Source of the DNA: an uncultured Lachnospiraceae bacterium
GTDB taxonomy: Bacteria; Bacillota; Clostridia; Lachnospirales; Lachnospiraceae
Reading direction: 5' to 3'
DNA length: 64,000 nt
Assembly: GCA_947626775.1 (NCBI GenBank)
Contig: CANQTL010000007.1
Location: 1-64,000 of the forward strand
Part shown: piece after piece, positions 18,217 to 26,021 of the stretch
Layout: every line of letters starts with the position of its first letter
How positions within the stretch are numbered: position 1 is the stretch's first letter
The notes under the pieces: model-generated
Told to the model about the DNA's origin: nothing
Seen by the model: only the letters and a program-made list of their open reading frames with translations
The model's database searches: none
Translations under genes and position numbers: made by a program

Positions 18217-19527
18217 ATGGCACAGAGTGATGCGGTGAGAACCGTGCGCCAGTACAGCGCGGAGCCGGTCGCCGGCGGCGACATGGACAAACTTCTGGAT
18301 ATCGCCGGAGATTACCGCAGGGTGAAAAACTATGTGTACGAGCGCTACGGCGGGATCGGAAGTCTCGACAAGCTCTATCCGGGCTATACGATCCAGAACG
18401 AGATGACCGCCTGCGGTCTGCGGGCTGAGCTGGGACTGCCTTCGGTGTACTATTATCAGGCCGTCTTCGACGCGCTGGGAGACGTCAAGGGCCAGTGGAC
18501 CAGGATCAAAACGGCGGTGCGGAAAGCGGCAGCCGCGAACCAGAACCTGACAGAGGAAGACAGGCACTACCTGAGGTTTCTGCTGAAAGTGAACAATGCT
18601 TTCGAGGCGGTGCTGAACGGAAAAGAGCCGGCCGGGCTGCCGGAGGCGGTGCAGACACAGTGCGACACTCTGGCAGAATCGGCGGATGCGCACAGGGTAC
18701 ACGGCTATCTGCGCAGACAGGTGCGGAAGCGTCAGGTGCGGCTCCACACGGAACGGGCGGACGGCTTCGGCGTCACGGAGCGGGCCTACCGGTATGGGGA
18801 GCACGGCATTTATCTGGCGACGAAGCAGAACCGGAAGCGGGTGTTCCTGCCGCTGACGGATTCCAGGCAGTACGCAGGGCGGCTGTATGTGAAGCTGTTC
18901 CCGGAAGAGAGCAGGGTAGAGATCGGGGCGGCGGTCCGCGTCAGGGTAAAAGCGCATTCGGACTATACAAACCGAGTCGGAATCGCACTGGGCATGAGGA
19001 CGCTGCTGACGACGCACGAGGGCCGGCAGTACGGTACAGAGTTTGGAGAACTGCACGCCGCATACGCGGAGTGGCTGCGGGAGCGGACAGCCGGCAGCAG
19101 CCGGAAAGATAACACGGGGCGGAAGAAGTACAACGCACAGAAGCGCAGAAAAGAAGAGCGGCTGCACAGCTACATCAACCAGCAGCTCAACCTTTTTCTG
19201 AAAAACGAAAAGCCGGAGACGGTCTGCATGGTGAAGCTGCCGCCGCCGAAAGCGGGCGGGGTAAACAGAAAGATCAACTACGCGGTGTCGGTTTGGCAGC
19301 GGGGATACATCCGGAAGCGGCTTCTGCAGAAATGCAGGGAACAGTCGGTGGAAGTGGTGGAAGTGCTCGGCAGAGGCGTCGGTACAGAGTGCAGCCGCTG
19401 CGGAGGAACCGGGAGCGTGAAAGACGGTATGTACCGCTGCGATTCCTGCGGATATGAGACGGACGAGAAGGTCAACAGCGCCGCGAACGCGCTGAAGCGG
19501 GCGAATGCAGGGCTGATCATCCGGTGA
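18217..19527 (+). CDS. Nuclease-dead TnpB-like protein (candidate RNA-guided DNA-binding regulator, TldR type)
   Basis: This is a TnpB-family protein of 436 aa with an N-terminal helical/wedge-like region, a RuvC-like region and a four-Cys zinc finger (Cys392, 395, 408, 411). All three RuvC catalytic acids are replaced. The usual GIDLG reads GIALGM (Ala257), the usual Glu of the second motif is Lys340 (CMVKLPPPK), and the Asp of the D-x-N third motif is Lys418 (EKVNSAAN). Family knowledge: TnpB uses these acids to cut DNA under RNA guidance, and TldR proteins lost them and repress genes instead. The gene is full-length, has a good promoter and matches its neighbours in GC content, so it is maintained rather than decaying. 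I prefer ATG 18217 with SD gaggg over TTG 18169. A simple dead transposon gene is the alternative. Confidence 0.82.
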   Translation: MAQSDAVRTVRQYSAEPVAGGDMDKLLDIAGDYRRVKNYVYERYGGIGSLDKLYPGYTIQNEMTACGLRAELGLPSVYYYQAVFDALGDVKGQWTRIKTAVRKAAAANQNLTEEDRHYLRFLLKVNNAFEAVLNGKEPAGLPEAVQTQCDTLAESADAHRVHGYLRRQVRKRQVRLHTERADGFGVTERAYRYGEHGIYLATKQNRKRVFLPLTDSRQYAGRLYVKLFPEESRVEIGAAVRVRVKAHSDYTNRVGIALGMRTLLTTHEGRQYGTEFGELHAAYAEWLRERTAGSSRKDNTGRKKYNAQKRRKEERLHSYINQQLNLFLKNEKPETVCMVKLPPPKAGGVNRKINYAVSVWQRGYIRKRLLQKCREQSVEVVEVLGRGVGTECSRCGGTGSVKDGMYRCDSCGYETDEKVNSAANALKRANAGLIIR

Positions 19528-19643
19528 GAGAGATCATAGGAACAGGCGATTCGGATAAATGAAGGCGATGAGCCGGCATTTCACCTGAGGGACCGGAAAG
19601 CGCTGCTCATGATAGAAAAAACAAGAACGGCATTAGAAACCGG

Positions 19644-19758
19644 CGCGGCAAGCGCGACGGGCATTGGGTAGGCCAGGACCCCGCGAACACGCGAGAGCGT
19701 GACGTAACGGGGAGCGAAGCGGAAAACCGCATCGTCCCGTATGAGACGACCAATATGC
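19644..19758 (+). ncRNA. Candidate guide/scaffold RNA downstream of the TnpB-like gene
   Basis: This is a dense array of short perfect stems. They are CGCG/CGCG (19644-19656), CACGC-GAGA-GCGTG (19688-19701) nested in CCCCG/CGGGG (19679-19712), GCGG-AAAA-CCGC (19719-19730) and CGTC/GACG (19733-19748). An outer GCATTGG/CCAATATGC pairing (19661-19667 with 19750-19758) closes the fold. TnpB and TldR guide RNAs are encoded at this place, 3' of the protein gene, with the guide following the scaffold. If so, the guide would begin near 19759. The fold is visible; the function is inference. Confidence 0.5.
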
Positions 19759-19773
19759 CTTATTATCAAAGCA

Positions 19774-19809
19774 GACAGGAAGAATCCTGTCGGTGCAGGC
19801 CCGGACAGG
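19774..19809 (+). promoter_or_regulatory. Two mutually exclusive hairpins before the glycan operon
   Basis: GACAGGA-AGAA-TCCTGTC (19774-19780 with 19785-19791) is a perfect 7-bp hairpin. Its right arm can instead pair as CCTGTC (19786-19791) with GACAGG (19804-19809). The second fold would hide part of the region just before the ATG at 19820. No T-run follows, so a translational switch is more likely than a terminator. Confidence 0.4.
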
Positions 19810-19819
19810 GCAGGACGTC

Positions 19820-21190
19820 ATGAGGAAACTACAGTATGACCAGGTCATGGAGTCGGTCGGGCTGCTGCGGCAGGCTCATGACGAGATCAGAATATTAACT
19901 GAAAAGAAGGATTACCGGCCTGCGGCAGGCCTGCTGGCGGACTGCCAGGAGAGCGCCATCGCGGTCGGCACGCTGCTTGAACAGACAGAAGGGGAGAGCT
20001 GCCCCGTGATTCCTCTGATCGAGGAATACTGCGAACAGATCTACCGGTTCCATGAGGAATTGACCGGGGAGCAGACGGGCGGCGCGGCGGGACAGGAAAC
20101 CTTCCGGAAGATGCATAAGCGGCTGCAGCAGCAGCTGACCGCTATGGAAAACGCCGTCAGGCATAGCGTCACAGTCCGAAGGGAGGCGGTGTTTCTTCCC
20201 TACAAGGCGAGCATGTGGGACAGTCTGGAGAGCGTGTGGAAGGCGGCGGACGCCGATGAAGCCTGCGACGCCTATGTGATTCCGATTCCCTACTATGATA
20301 AAAATCCCGACGGCAGCTTCGGGGCGATGCACTATGAAGGAGATCAATATCCGGCATATGTGCCCGTCACGGACTGGCGCGGATATGACTTTGCGGAGCG
20401 CAGGCCCGACGTGGTCTTTATCCATAATCCATACGATGAGTTCAACTATGTGACCAGCGTGGAGCCCTTTTACTACGCGAAGAATCTGAAGCAGTATACG
20501 GCGATGCTCGTCTATATCCCGTACTTCGTGCTGGACGAGATTTCCCCGGACAATACGGAGGCCGTGAAAGGCATGGAACACTTCGTGACGGTGCCGGGGG
20601 TCTTCCATGCGGATCGGGTCATCGTCCAGTCCGAGGACATGCGCAGAATTTATATCAATGTGCTTGTCGAAACTTTTGGCAGAGAGACGAGGGACGTCTG
20701 GGAGAAAAAAATCCTGGGGCTGGGAAGCCCGAAGTTAGACAGGGCCGGCAGCACAAAAAAGGAAGATCTTGATATCCCGGAAACCTGGGAGAAGATTCTC
20801 TATAAGCCTGACGGGAGCCGGAAGAAGGTCGTCTTCTACAACAACAGCGTCAGCGCGCTGTTACAGCATGACGAGAAGATGATCGGCAAGATGAAATCGG
20901 TTTTTGCAGTCTTTCAGGAGTACCGGGATACGACGGCGCTGCTGTGGCGGCCTCATCCGCTGATCGAGGCGACGATCTCGTCCATGCGGCCCGGGCTGTG
21001 GGAAGAGTACCGGAAAATCCGGGACGACTATCTGGAAGCGGGCTGGGGAATCTACGACGACACGGCGGATCTGGACAGGGCGATCGTCCTGAGCGACGCC
21101 TACTACGGCGATCCGAGCAGCGTGGTGCAGCTGTATAAGAAGACGGGAAAGCCGATCATGATACAGAATGCGGAAGTGACGGGGGATTGA
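19820..21190 (+). CDS. CDP-glycerol/ribitol phosphotransferase-like protein (GT-B fold)
   Basis: This protein of 456 aa probably opens the glycan operon. The N-terminal 130 residues are helical. The C-terminal part resembles CDP-glycerol:glycerophosphate glycerophosphotransferases: a VFYNNSVSALL strand, the LLWRPHPL motif near residue 375 and a DRAIVLSDAYYGDPSS segment near 422 that matches the conserved acceptor/nucleotide loop of such enzymes. The inferred role is transfer of a polyol phosphate from a CDP-polyol, which the cytidylyltransferase and dehydrogenase at 61.5-63.3 kb could supply. The ATG at 19820 is preferred; an in-frame GTG at 19793 would start inside the hairpins. Confidence 0.7.
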   Translation: MRKLQYDQVMESVGLLRQAHDEIRILTEKKDYRPAAGLLADCQESAIAVGTLLEQTEGESCPVIPLIEEYCEQIYRFHEELTGEQTGGAAGQETFRKMHKRLQQQLTAMENAVRHSVTVRREAVFLPYKASMWDSLESVWKAADADEACDAYVIPIPYYDKNPDGSFGAMHYEGDQYPAYVPVTDWRGYDFAERRPDVVFIHNPYDEFNYVTSVEPFYYAKNLKQYTAMLVYIPYFVLDEISPDNTEAVKGMEHFVTVPGVFHADRVIVQSEDMRRIYINVLVETFGRETRDVWEKKILGLGSPKLDRAGSTKKEDLDIPETWEKILYKPDGSRKKVVFYNNSVSALLQHDEKMIGKMKSVFAVFQEYRDTTALLWRPHPLIEATISSMRPGLWEEYRKIRDDYLEAGWGIYDDTADLDRAIVLSDAYYGDPSSVVQLYKKTGKPIMIQNAEVTGD

Positions 21191-21191
21191 T

Positions 21192-21770
21192 GTGAAAAAT
21201 CCGTATGTCAGAGAACTGATACACACACTCGAAAATACAGAAATTTACATAGAGACAGACAGAAAATGCGCCGACTATGACGAGGGAATCGATCGGCTTG
21301 TCGCCGCTTTCACAGAGCATAAGAAGAAACAGAGCCAATTGTTTTTTGTGGGAAACGGCGGGAGCAGCGCCATTGCAAGCCATATGACGGCAGATTTCAT
21401 GAAAAACGGCGGTATGAACACATACAGCCTGTATGACAATGCCGTTACAACATGCATGGGAAATGATTACGGATATGAATTTATTTTTTCACGTCCGCTG
21501 GAGTTCCTGGCCAGAGAGGGCGACTTGCTTGTCGCGGTCAGCAGTTCCGGGAATTCTGCCAATATCGTCAATGCAATAGAAACGGCGAGAGCTAAGAAAG
21601 CGGAAATCATCACTTTTACAGGTTTCCGCGCAGACAACAAGGCAAAAACGCTTGGAGATATCAACGTATATGTTCCGAGCTTTCAATATGGAATTGTAGA
21701 ATCGCTCCACAACCTGATCCTGCAGCAGATCGTCGATCTGATTATGGAGAGGGATGGGGTGAAGCTCTGA
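21192..21770 (+). CDS. gmhA: SIS-domain phosphoheptose isomerase (GmhA-like)
   Basis: This is a sedoheptulose-7-phosphate isomerase-like SIS protein of 192 aa. The phosphosugar-binding NGGSSAIASH loop is near residue 54 and VAVSSSGNSANI near 112. A catalytic Glu/His pair is plausible in the C-terminal ESLHNLILQQIV helix. It would make D-glycero-D-manno-heptose-7-phosphate from sedoheptulose-7-phosphate. The GTG start is one base after the upstream stop. A phosphatase of the same pathway follows immediately. Confidence 0.87.
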   Translation: MKNPYVRELIHTLENTEIYIETDRKCADYDEGIDRLVAAFTEHKKKQSQLFFVGNGGSSAIASHMTADFMKNGGMNTYSLYDNAVTTCMGNDYGYEFIFSRPLEFLAREGDLLVAVSSSGNSANIVNAIETARAKKAEIITFTGFRADNKAKTLGDINVYVPSFQYGIVESLHNLILQQIVDLIMERDGVKL

Positions 21771-21771
21771 T

Positions 21772-22332
21772 ATGGAAAAAAGCGCAGCCGAAATGATTGG
21801 AAGAAAGGCGGTTTTCCTTGACAGAGACGGGGTCCTGACAAGAGAAAAAGGCTATGTGGCGTCCGCGGATCAGATGGAGATCTTTCCTTACGTCAAAGAG
21901 TGTATAGACGAGATCAAGGCGAAAGGATATCTGGCAATCGTGGTTACCAATCAAAGCGGAGTGGCAAGAGGGCTTATTGCAGAAGAAGAGCTGAAGAAAA
22001 TGAACCGTCTGCTGACGGAGCGGACAGGAGTGGATGCAGTCTATTATTGTCCGCACTATGAAAAAGGGATCGTTGCAAAATACGCGAAGCCCTGCGGCTG
22101 CCGCAAACCGCAGACCGGTATGATAGACGCCGCCGTACAGAAGTACGGCATCGATCCTGTCAAGTCATACATGGTGGGCGACAGAGCGGCGGATATTCTG
22201 ATGGGGCAGAAAGCCGGAATCAGTACGGTACTGCTGGAATCGGGTTACGGCACGGCGCGTCTGGAGGAGCCTGTGACGCCGGATTATATCAGGAAAGATC
22301 TGCGGGATTTTGTGCGGACGCTGATATTGTGA
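21772..22332 (+). CDS. gmhB: D-glycero-D-manno-heptose-1,7-bisphosphate 7-phosphatase (GmhB-like)
   Basis: This is a HAD-superfamily phosphatase of 186 aa. It has motif FLDRDGVLTREKGYV (the nucleophile Asp and general-acid Asp), VVTNQSGVARG near residue 63 and a zinc-type CPHYEKG/CGCRKPQTG region at about 93-116. VGDRAADILMGQKAG supplies the Mg-binding Asp. These features are typical of GmhB. It removes the 7-phosphate of heptose bisphosphate. The start is one base after the gmhA stop, so the genes are coupled. Confidence 0.9.
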   Translation: MEKSAAEMIGRKAVFLDRDGVLTREKGYVASADQMEIFPYVKECIDEIKAKGYLAIVVTNQSGVARGLIAEEELKKMNRLLTERTGVDAVYYCPHYEKGIVAKYAKPCGCRKPQTGMIDAAVQKYGIDPVKSYMVGDRAADILMGQKAGISTVLLESGYGTARLEEPVTPDYIRKDLRDFVRTLIL

Positions 22333-22387
22333 ATGCAGATACAGAATAGAGTTCAGATACAGTTTGAGCTGATTGGAGGATGATACA

Positions 22388-23377
22388 TTGGTTTCACTTG
22401 TTACCGGAGGATGCGGATTCATAGGTTCCCATATGGTGGACAGGCTGTTGGCGGAAGGCCACCAGGTGAGGGTGATAGATAACTGGACGACCGGACGGCC
22501 TGAAAATCTTGCGCATCAGGAAGGGAATCCAAATCTGACGGTTCACCACATGGATATCAGAAATATGGAGCAGATCGCACCGGTATTTGAGGGTGTTGAT
22601 TACGTGTTCCATTTTGCCGCGCTGGCGGATATTGTACCGTCCATACAAAGGCCCTGGGATTATTATTCTTCCAACGTGCTCGGCACATATAATGTCGTTG
22701 AGTGCGCGAAGAATGCAGGAATCAAAAAACTGGTCTATGCGGCCTCTTCCTCGTGTTACGGAATACCGGACGAGTATCCCACCAAGGAGACGGCAGAGAT
22801 CAGACCGCAGTATCCCTATGCGCTGACCAAACGGCTGGGAGAAGAGACTGTGCTTCACTGGGGCCAGGTGTACGGTCTGCCGGTGGTGACGCTCAGACTC
22901 TTCAATGTATACGGCACGCGCTCCAGAACTTCAGGGACATACGGCGCCGTGTTCGGCGTGTTTCTGGCGCAGAAGCTGGCGGGAAAGCCGTTTACGGTGG
23001 TGGGCGACGGCAGCCAGACAAGGGATTTCACCTACGTGACAGATATCGCGGACGCATTCTACGCAGCGGCTATGTCCGACGTCGTGCAGGATACATTTAA
23101 TGTTGGGAGCGGCGGAACGTATTCCGTGAACAGGCTCTGCGAGCTTCTGGGAGGCGAGATCACGCATATTCCAAAGCGGCCGGGAGAGCCGGACTGCACC
23201 TATGCGGATACCACGAAGATAGAGGAAAAGCTGGGCTGGAAGGCCAGGGTGTCGTTTGAAGAAGGCGTGCAGAAAGTACTGGACAATATCGAATACTGGC
23301 GAGAAGCTCCGGTGTGGACGCCGGACAGCATCGGTGAGGCGACGCAGGACTGGTTTAAATACCTGGGGAAGGCATAA
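22388..23377 (+). CDS. NAD-dependent nucleotide-sugar epimerase/dehydratase
   Basis: This is an extended short-chain dehydrogenase of 329 aa. It has the NAD-binding TGGCGFIGSH at the N-terminus, the catalytic Ser-Ser-Ser region AASSSCYG and YPYALTKR (Tyr-x3-Lys). VTLRLFNVYG and GDGSQTRDFTYV are typical of UDP-glucose 4-epimerase and GDP-sugar relatives. In this setting it could epimerise the activated heptose or supply another hexose; the substrate is not decidable. I chose TTG 22388, 7 bases after SD ggagga. An earlier TTG at 22373 overlaps the SD itself. Confidence 0.88.
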   Translation: MVSLVTGGCGFIGSHMVDRLLAEGHQVRVIDNWTTGRPENLAHQEGNPNLTVHHMDIRNMEQIAPVFEGVDYVFHFAALADIVPSIQRPWDYYSSNVLGTYNVVECAKNAGIKKLVYAASSSCYGIPDEYPTKETAEIRPQYPYALTKRLGEETVLHWGQVYGLPVVTLRLFNVYGTRSRTSGTYGAVFGVFLAQKLAGKPFTVVGDGSQTRDFTYVTDIADAFYAAAMSDVVQDTFNVGSGGTYSVNRLCELLGGEITHIPKRPGEPDCTYADTTKIEEKLGWKARVSFEEGVQKVLDNIEYWREAPVWTPDSIGEATQDWFKYLGKA

Positions 23378-23388
23378 CAGTAGTTGCA

Positions 23389-24921
23389 ATGGACAAGATC
23401 GTATCGAAGACAGAATTTGCGTCTGCAATCAGGCCCAAACTGAAAACTGAAAACAAAACCGTAGCCCTGTGCCATGGCGTGTTTGATCTGGTTCATCCGG
23501 GGCATATCATTCATCTCCAGCAGGCAAAAGAGATGGCGGATGTGCTGGTGGTTTCCATCACTGCCGCCAAATATGTGCGCAAAGGTCCGGGAAGACCCTA
23601 TTTTGACGATGAGATGCGCATGAAAGTGCTGGCGGCGCTGGAATGCGTTGATTATGTACTGCTCTCGGAAGGGTATACGGTGGACGATATTATCGAAGCC
23701 GTGCAGCCCGATCTCTATGTCAAGGGAGCGGAGTATGCCAAGCCCGAAGACGATATCACGGGGAAGATAGCGGAAGAAAAACTGCTCATAGAGCAGTATG
23801 GAGGGCGGCTTGCCTTTACTTCGGGCGCCGTGTTCAGCTCCACCCGGCTGATCAATACAGCGATGTCGGGATTGTCCGAAGAAGTCCGGCACTTTATGGA
23901 AGATTTCGGGCAGAGACATGACATGGCGGAGATTATGGAATATGCGGACCGCATCAGGGGCCTGAATATTCTCGTCGTGGGTGATGTGATCATTGATAAG
24001 TATACCTACTGCAATGTGCAGGGCACTATGTCGAAAGATATCGGTTATTCCGCGAGAGAGTATCACTCAGAGGAGTATCTGGGCGGTTCCGCTGCGATAG
24101 CCAGGCATCTGGCGAGCTTCAGCGACAATGTGACCCTTATGTCCGTAATCGGCGATGAAGAGGAGATGCGGCTGCGGTTTTTTGACGAACTGGGAGACCG
24201 CATCTATTTGAAACTTTTGTACAGTTCCAAATTTCCGACCATCATTAAGCACAGATATCTCTCCAGAAATACGAAGCGGGAAGAGTATCGTAAGATCTTT
24301 GCGGTGAACAATATACCGCAGGACATGAAGTATGAAGAGACGATCCAGAGAGAATTTCACGATAGATTGAAGGAGCGGATCAGGGACTATGACGCCGTGT
24401 TCGTGTGTGATTTCGGGCACGGTCTGATTACTAAGGAGACAATAGGGATTCTGGAGCAGCATGCCAGGATACTGCTGCTGAATTGCCAGACAAACTCGAC
24501 CAATAACGGCCTGAATCCCATTACGAAATACGCGCGCGCGGATCTGTTTTCACTGGACCAAAAGGAACTGAAGCTGGCCTTCCCGGAGCAGGCGGATGAT
24601 GAGAAAGCTGCTCTGCAGAGACTGGCGGAATATATGGGCGGAGCAGGTTGCCTGACCAGAGGTGCCCTGGGGGCATACGGCATATGCGGGGAGGATATCT
24701 TTGAATGTCCGGCGCTTACTCTGAGTGTGAAAGATACGGTGGGAGCAGGCGACGCTTTCTTCGCTGCGGCGGGAGCTTATGCGGCGGCAGGCGCGCCGAT
24801 GGAGCTGTGCACTTTTATGGGCAATATAGGCGGCGCTCTGGGCGCCAACATAGTCGGCAACAGAGAGGCCGTGGAGAAGGTAAATGTATTAAAATATGCC
24901 AATACGCTGATGAATGTGTGA
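23389..24921 (+). CDS. Bifunctional nucleotidyltransferase-PfkB kinase (HldE-like, reversed domain order)
   Basis: This fusion protein has 510 aa. Residues about 20-165 are a cytidylyltransferase-like domain with the HxGH-type motif HGVFDLVHPGH (29-39) and FSSTRLI. Residues about 185-510 are a PfkB sugar kinase ending in DTVGAGDAFFAA (about 449-460). Enterobacterial HldE has the kinase first and the adenylyltransferase second, so the order is reversed here. With GmhA and GmhB it would phosphorylate heptose-7-phosphate at C1 and then attach a nucleotide, completing an NDP-heptose route. The choice of nucleotide is not visible. Confidence 0.88.
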   Translation: MDKIVSKTEFASAIRPKLKTENKTVALCHGVFDLVHPGHIIHLQQAKEMADVLVVSITAAKYVRKGPGRPYFDDEMRMKVLAALECVDYVLLSEGYTVDDIIEAVQPDLYVKGAEYAKPEDDITGKIAEEKLLIEQYGGRLAFTSGAVFSSTRLINTAMSGLSEEVRHFMEDFGQRHDMAEIMEYADRIRGLNILVVGDVIIDKYTYCNVQGTMSKDIGYSAREYHSEEYLGGSAAIARHLASFSDNVTLMSVIGDEEEMRLRFFDELGDRIYLKLLYSSKFPTIIKHRYLSRNTKREEYRKIFAVNNIPQDMKYEETIQREFHDRLKERIRDYDAVFVCDFGHGLITKETIGILEQHARILLLNCQTNSTNNGLNPITKYARADLFSLDQKELKLAFPEQADDEKAALQRLAEYMGGAGCLTRGALGAYGICGEDIFECPALTLSVKDTVGAGDAFFAAAGAYAAAGAPMELCTFMGNIGGALGANIVGNREAVEKVNVLKYANTLMNV

Positions 24922-24942
24922 TTGGAACAAACGGAGGAACAT

Positions 24943-26004
24943 ATGGCGGAGAATATCAGGATGGATTCCCATAAGCTGATCTATCACCCCGATACGGTGG
25001 CCAGATGGCTGAAGGGAGAGAATATATATCCGATTGAAATAGAGATATCGCCGAGCGGCGCCTGCAACCACAGATGCGTGTTCTGCGCGGTTGATTATAT
25101 GGGATATAAGCCGGTGTTCCTTGAAAAAGATGTGATCCTGCGGGATATCCGCCACATGAGCCAGAGAGGATTAAAGAGTGTGATCTGTTCCGGCGAGGGC
25201 GAACCGCTCTTAAATAAAGATATGGCGGAGATCGCGAACGCCATCAAATCATACGGTGTGGATGTCGCCATGAGTTCCAACGGGGCGCTGTTTACCAAGG
25301 AAGTGGCAACAGAATGCCTGGAGGCTTTTACCTGGATTCGGTTCAGTGTTGCCAGTATGGAAGAGAGTTCCTATAACAGTATTCAGCGCGGTAAGGCCGG
25401 GGATCTGGAGCGAGTCAAGACTAATCTTCAAGATGCGGTCAGGGTGAAGCGCGATAAGGAATTAAAGACAACGCTGGGTGTGCAGTGCCTGCTCCTGCCG
25501 GATAATATGAGTCAGCTTCCGGATATGGCGTCGCAGCTTCGTGAAATTGGCGTGGATTATCTCACCGTAAAGCCTTACTCACAGCATCTGCACAGTGAAA
25601 ATACCTTTCAGGTGGACTACGAGGCAATGCTGGAACTGGAGCAGGAGTTAAAGAAGTTTGAGACAGAAAATTTCAAGATATATTTTCGCGCTAACGCCAT
25701 GAAAAAAATGCATCATGAAAAATGCTACCGGACATGTTGGGGCCTCCCGTTTATGACGCATATTGACGCGAGCGGAAACGTATGGCCGTGTGTAGCGCAT
25801 ATCGGAGCAAAAGAGTTTTGTTACGGGAATATTTATGAACAGCCGTTTGAGGAAATCTGGAACGGCAGCCGCAGGGTGGATGTCGTAAAGAAGCTCGGTG
25901 AACTCGATATCAACCAGGTGTGCAGAGAAGCCTGCAGGCTTGACGAGATCAATAAGTATCTCGACGAACTCAAGAATCCGAGCGGTCATGTGAACTTTAT
26001 ATAG
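24943..26004 (+). CDS. Radical SAM/SPASM-like enzyme of the glycan cluster
   Basis: This is a radical SAM protein of 353 aa. The cluster motif CNHRCVFC (C-x3-C-x2-C, near residue 42) is followed by a GEGEP motif that binds SAM. The C-terminal part carries CYRTCWG and later Cys residues (VWPCVAH, CREAC) that could bind an auxiliary cluster. Such enzymes in polysaccharide loci may catalyse dehydration, epimerisation or C-C chemistry on sugars; the reaction is unknown. ATG 24943 follows SD cggagg by about 6 bases. The gene lies between the heptose set and a sugar aminotransferase. Confidence 0.85.
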   Translation: MAENIRMDSHKLIYHPDTVARWLKGENIYPIEIEISPSGACNHRCVFCAVDYMGYKPVFLEKDVILRDIRHMSQRGLKSVICSGEGEPLLNKDMAEIANAIKSYGVDVAMSSNGALFTKEVATECLEAFTWIRFSVASMEESSYNSIQRGKAGDLERVKTNLQDAVRVKRDKELKTTLGVQCLLLPDNMSQLPDMASQLREIGVDYLTVKPYSQHLHSENTFQVDYEAMLELEQELKKFETENFKIYFRANAMKKMHHEKCYRTCWGLPFMTHIDASGNVWPCVAHIGAKEFCYGNIYEQPFEEIWNGSRRVDVVKKLGELDINQVCREACRLDEINKYLDELKNPSGHVNFI

Positions 26005-26021
26005 ACGAAGGTATAGACAGG

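Noticed and set aside
18217-19527. The TnpB-like gene as an active IS605/IS607 transposon nuclease
   Set aside because: All three catalytic acids are replaced by Ala, Lys and Lys, and no transposase gene adjoins it.
19609-19671. A 20-codon ORF between the TnpB-like gene and the glycan operon
   Set aside because: It overlaps the structured RNA region, has no ribosome site and shows no recognisable feature. Length is within chance.
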